NCBI GenBank assembly: GCA_014061035.1
Contig: JACGMN010000116.1
Coordinates: 1 to 8,103, forward strand
Source of the DNA: Candidatus Methanophagales archaeon
Lineage (GTDB): Archaea; Halobacteriota; Syntropharchaeia; Alkanophagales; Methanospirareceae
Length of the DNA stretch: 8,103 nucleotides
Reading direction: 5' to 3'
Below, piece after piece: positions 5,670-8,103 of this stretch. Each line of letters begins with the position of its first letter. Position 1 is the stretch's first letter. The notes below the pieces were generated by a model. That model was not told where the DNA came from. It did not search any database and worked only from the letters and a program-made list of their open reading frames with translations. The translations under genes and the position numbers were made by a program.

Positions 5670-5725
5670 GATTTAGTATTTTTATATATCTAACCCTGAA
5701 CCGTGAACCCTGAACCCAAGTAGGC
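5665..5725. repeat. Heptamer element copy E (right half only)
   Basis: Positions 5666-5687 are identical to 3317-3338 in the core of copy D. They are followed by four C-rich heptamers (CTAACCC, TGAACCG, TGAACCC, TGAACCC; 5690-5717) and a degraded end, AAGTAGGCAC. The left arm is absent, and the sequence to the left belongs to the restriction-modification remnant. The end lies about 8-10 bases before the ilvD TATA box. Confidence 0.85.
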
Positions 5726-5732
5726 ACCAATA

Positions 5733-5739
5733 TTTATAT
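5733..5739 (+). promoter_or_regulatory. TATA box of the ilvD-npdG operon
   Basis: TTTATAT in ATATTTATATGC is centred about 38 bases before the ilvD ATG at 5774. Initiation near 5762 would give a leader of about 12 bases with the weak ribosome-binding site AAGGG (5763-5767). It lies just outside repeat copy E. Confidence 0.55.
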
Positions 5740-5773
5740 GCTACACGCTATCTTGTAGTTTCAAGGGTTAAAA

Positions 5774-7420
5774 ATGAAATCAGACGTGTTAAAACAAAAT
5801 ATCGAGACATTACCGCACCGGGCGTTGTTGATGTCCGCGGGTCTGAAAGCAGACGATTTTGCGCTTGACAGACCGTTCATCGGTATTGCGAATAGTTACA
5901 CCAATATCATTCCAGGTCATATCCATTTTAATGACCTGAGTGATGAAGTAGCAAGAGGAATTCGAGATGCCGGCGGCATACCATTAGAATGGGGCGTTCC
6001 AGGTGTTTGTGACGGCATTGCGATGTTTGTGGAGATGCGGCTAACACTGCCGAGTAGAGAGCATATTGCAGATAATATAGAGATCATGACCCTATCGCAT
6101 TCTATAGACGGGTGGGTCGGGATAACCAACTGCGACCAGATTACGCCAGGTATGTTAATGGCTGCGGCTCGCCTCAATTTACCCGCGATTATGCTTACTG
6201 GCGGACCAATGAGGGCAAATATCGTAGATGGCGTGAAACACCACCCTATTGAAGGTTTTAGCCTCGTTGGTCAGGTCAAAGCAGGTAAGATGACGGCAGA
6301 AGAGGCCGAAAAACTCCTGCCTTATATGGGCGCTTGCGGTCCCGGTGCCTGCGTCGGTCTGTATACGGCAAATACGATGGCAATCGTTACCGAGGTATTA
6401 GGCATGTCGCTGACCGGGTCTGCAACTACCTTAGCAGTGGATCAGGAGAAGAAGAAGCAAGCGTATGAGACCGGTAAGCGGATTGTGACGCTGGTTAAAG
6501 AGAATTGCAAGCCACGGGAAATAATGACAAAGAACGCGTTTGAGAACGCTATGCGCGTAGATATGGCGATGGGTGGCTCGACCAATGCAGTCCTACACAT
6601 TCCGCCGATAGCCAGAGAAGCAGGCATTGAGATTGATATTGATATCTTTGATTCGATCTCGCGAGAGACGCCAAATATATGTAAGATAATCCCTGCTGGA
6701 ACGCATGAGATGGCAGATATTGACCGTGCCGGCGGTGTTCCTGCGGTTCTTAACCGGTTAAAGAATATGCTCAGAGATTCTCTGACGATAAACGGGCAAT
6801 CGATAACGGCGATAGCAGAAAAAGGAAAGGTGCTGGATGACGATGTTATTCGACCGCTGGATAATGCGCACTCAGCGGAAGGCGGCATTGCGGTATTAAA
6901 AGGTAATATTGCAGATAGCGCAGTAGTAAAACAAACTGCAGTAGATGAAGCGATGATGGTTCATTCAGGTCCTGCTACCGTCTTCTATACCGAGAAGGAT
7001 TTGTTGACTGCGATAGAAGCGAAGCAGATTGTTGAAGGTGACGTTATAGTCTTACCATTCCAGGGACCTGCGGGTGCACCAGGCATGCCTGAGATGCTCA
7101 CGCCGACCGATGCCATAAAAGGTGCAGGCTATCAAAGGGTAGCGTTGATCACCGATGGCGCATTCTCAGGCGCTACTTCGGGACCGTGTATCGGTCATAT
7201 CGAACCGGAAGCGTACAATGGTGGAGCGATCGCGGCTATACAGGACGGCGATCTCGTCGTGATAGACATCCCCAACCGCGCGATCAATGTAAAATTGAGT
7301 GATTCTGAGATTGAGGAACGAATAAAGAATGTCAAAACGCCGGAACGGAAATTAACTCCGTTATTAGAGACGTACCGGAAGAGGTTTACCGGTATTAATT
7401 GTTATGGTAAGAAATTATGA
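5774..7420 (+). CDS. ilvD: IlvD/Edd-family dehydratase (dihydroxy-acid dehydratase-like, divergent active site)
   Basis: This is an iron-sulfur dehydratase of the IlvD/Edd family. The type enzyme converts 2,3-dihydroxy-isovalerate or -methylvalerate to the 2-keto acids of valine and isoleucine synthesis. At 548 residues it has full family length. The probable cluster ligands are C79 (in VCDGIAM), C120 (in NCDQITPGM) and C193 (in GPGACVGLYTANTM). GGSTNAVLHIP, VIVLPFQGPAGAPGMPEML and the base-bearing FSG (S465) are also present. It departs from the family in three places. The usual CDK is CDQ (Q122), the GHEGM-type loop after DGIAM is replaced by FVEM and is one residue shorter, and TDGRFSGxTRG reads TDGAFSGATSG (A463, S469). 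The lysine and first arginine are invariant in the family signatures, so the substrate may differ. It overlaps npdG by 4 bases. Confidence 0.85.
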   Translation: MKSDVLKQNIETLPHRALLMSAGLKADDFALDRPFIGIANSYTNIIPGHIHFNDLSDEVARGIRDAGGIPLEWGVPGVCDGIAMFVEMRLTLPSREHIADNIEIMTLSHSIDGWVGITNCDQITPGMLMAAARLNLPAIMLTGGPMRANIVDGVKHHPIEGFSLVGQVKAGKMTAEEAEKLLPYMGACGPGACVGLYTANTMAIVTEVLGMSLTGSATTLAVDQEKKKQAYETGKRIVTLVKENCKPREIMTKNAFENAMRVDMAMGGSTNAVLHIPPIAREAGIEIDIDIFDSISRETPNICKIIPAGTHEMADIDRAGGVPAVLNRLKNMLRDSLTINGQSITAIAEKGKVLDDDVIRPLDNAHSAEGGIAVLKGNIADSAVVKQTAVDEAMMVHSGPATVFYTEKDLLTAIEAKQIVEGDVIVLPFQGPAGAPGMPEMLTPTDAIKGAGYQRVALITDGAFSGATSGPCIGHIEPEAYNGGAIAAIQDGDLVVIDIPNRAINVKLSDSEIEERIKNVKTPERKLTPLLETYRKRFTGINCYGKKL

Positions 7421-8088
7421 AAATAGCGATTTTGGGCGGTACCGGGGAGCAAGGTTTTGGTCTAGCGTTGAGATTTGCTAAGAACATGAACCACGAGGTT
7501 ATAATAGGTTCAAGGAAAGAAGAGAAAGCGGAAGACGCTGCAGAGAAGGTTAAATCTGTATTAAAAGGACGGGGAATAGACGCAAATGTTTCGGGCTTAG
7601 GGAATAGCGGTGCCGCAAAAGAGGGAGATGTTGTAATCCTCTCATTGCCATATCAATACAGCTCAATAGTCAAAGAGCTAAAAGAGCTTCTGGCTGCTAA
7701 AATTGTCGTCTCCATGGGTGTTTCATTAGCAACCGTGATAGGAGATAAGCCGACAAGATCTCTACCACCACCACAAGGCTCTGTTGCAGAGATGATAAGA
7801 GAAAAACTGAAAGATTCAAGAGTCGTTAGTGCATTCCAGAATGTCTCTTCTGAGGCATTGGAGAATCTGGACAATCCTGTTGATTGCGATCTCCTCGTCT
7901 GTGGAGATGACGAGGAGGCAAAAAGTGTTGTTATGACTCTGGCTGATGAAATTCCAGGAATTAGAACGATAGATTGTGGAGAACTGGAAATGTCAAGGAT
8001 CGTTGAGCAGATAACACCACTATTGATAAAATTAAATATAAAACATAAAATAAAATTGGGTGCCGGGATAAGAATTACAGGGATATGA
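7417..8088 (+). CDS. npdG: F420-dependent NADP reductase-like protein (Fno/NpdG family)
   Basis: This family transfers hydride between reduced coenzyme F420 and NADP in the cytoplasm, supplying NADPH from F420H2 in methanogens and Archaeoglobus. The 223-residue length fits. The N-terminal Rossmann fold begins MKIAILGGTGEQGFGLALRFAK (glycine motif at 7-14), and GSRKEEKAED at about 31-40 has the Ser-Arg pair expected to grip the 2'-phosphate of NADP. GDVVILSLPYQYS (69-81), KIVVSMGV, VCGDDEEAKSVVM (about 161-173) and the C-terminal SRIVEQITPLLI are also family-like. Its ATG overlaps the ilvD stop (ATGA, 7417-7420), indicating translational coupling. A related Rossmann enzyme acting on another substrate is possible, because the F420-contacting residues are less conserved than the NADP site. 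The close pairing hints that it supports the dehydratase pathway (inference). Confidence 0.85.
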   Translation: MKIAILGGTGEQGFGLALRFAKNMNHEVIIGSRKEEKAEDAAEKVKSVLKGRGIDANVSGLGNSGAAKEGDVVILSLPYQYSSIVKELKELLAAKIVVSMGVSLATVIGDKPTRSLPPPQGSVAEMIREKLKDSRVVSAFQNVSSEALENLDNPVDCDLLVCGDDEEAKSVVMTLADEIPGIRTIDCGELEMSRIVEQITPLLIKLNIKHKIKLGAGIRITGI

Positions 8089-8089
8089 T

Positions 8090-8103
8090 ATGAATAATGG
8101 TAT
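8090..8103 (+). CDS. Possible start of a third operon gene (cut by window end)
   Basis: An ATG at 8090 begins one base after the npdG stop codon, and AGGGAT about 5-6 bases upstream could serve as ribosome-binding site. Only four codons (M-N-N-G) are visible, so nothing can be said about the product. Confidence 0.3.

Overview
The window looks like a piece of a euryarchaeal genome, most likely from a methanogen or a methane/alkane-oxidising relative such as the ANME-1/Syntropharchaeia group. The reasons are a methenyl-H4MPT cyclohydrolase (mch), an F420-dependent NADP reductase-like protein (npdG/fno), ribosomal protein S6e, a Sec61-beta type translocon subunit and archaeal TATA-box promoters. 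The lineage below 'euryarchaeon using H4MPT and F420' is inference.

Layout. Positions 1-86 hold half of an intergenic repeat (copy A). A leftward pair follows: queE (87-881), preceded by an uncharacterised 271-residue gene (908-1723). After repeat copy B comes a rightward pair, sec61-beta (1949-2170) and moaC (2183-2653). Copy C separates moaC from the convergent rps6e (2787-3173). Copy D lies between the divergent rps6e and mch (3459-4427). A leftward phosphoribosyltransferase gene (4500-5183) follows. Next is a decayed rightward gene resembling the N-terminal part of a restriction-modification enzyme (5291-5669), which ends in repeat copy E. An ilvD-family gene (5774-7420) and npdG (7417-8088) overlap by 4 bases and form an operon, with a possible third gene starting at 8090.

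The genes are mainly housekeeping: C1 metabolism, translation, protein export, molybdopterin and deazapurine (archaeosine-type) biosynthesis, purine salvage, and a dehydratase/F420 redox pair. No gene-free stretch exceeds 300 bases, and the larger gaps are mostly occupied by the repeat family.

The most striking structure is that repeat family: five copies of a roughly 60-170 bp element in 8 kb. Complete copies have two facing arms of tandem heptamers (GGTTCAV on the left arm, TGAACCB on the right, where V is not T and B is not A), a 40-60 bp AT-rich core, and an outer end reading GTAACTACTC. Copies D and E share an identical 22-base core. Several copies end within about 10-20 bases of a TATA box. 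The second notable item is the IlvD paralogue, which lacks invariant residues in both classical IlvD/Edd signatures.
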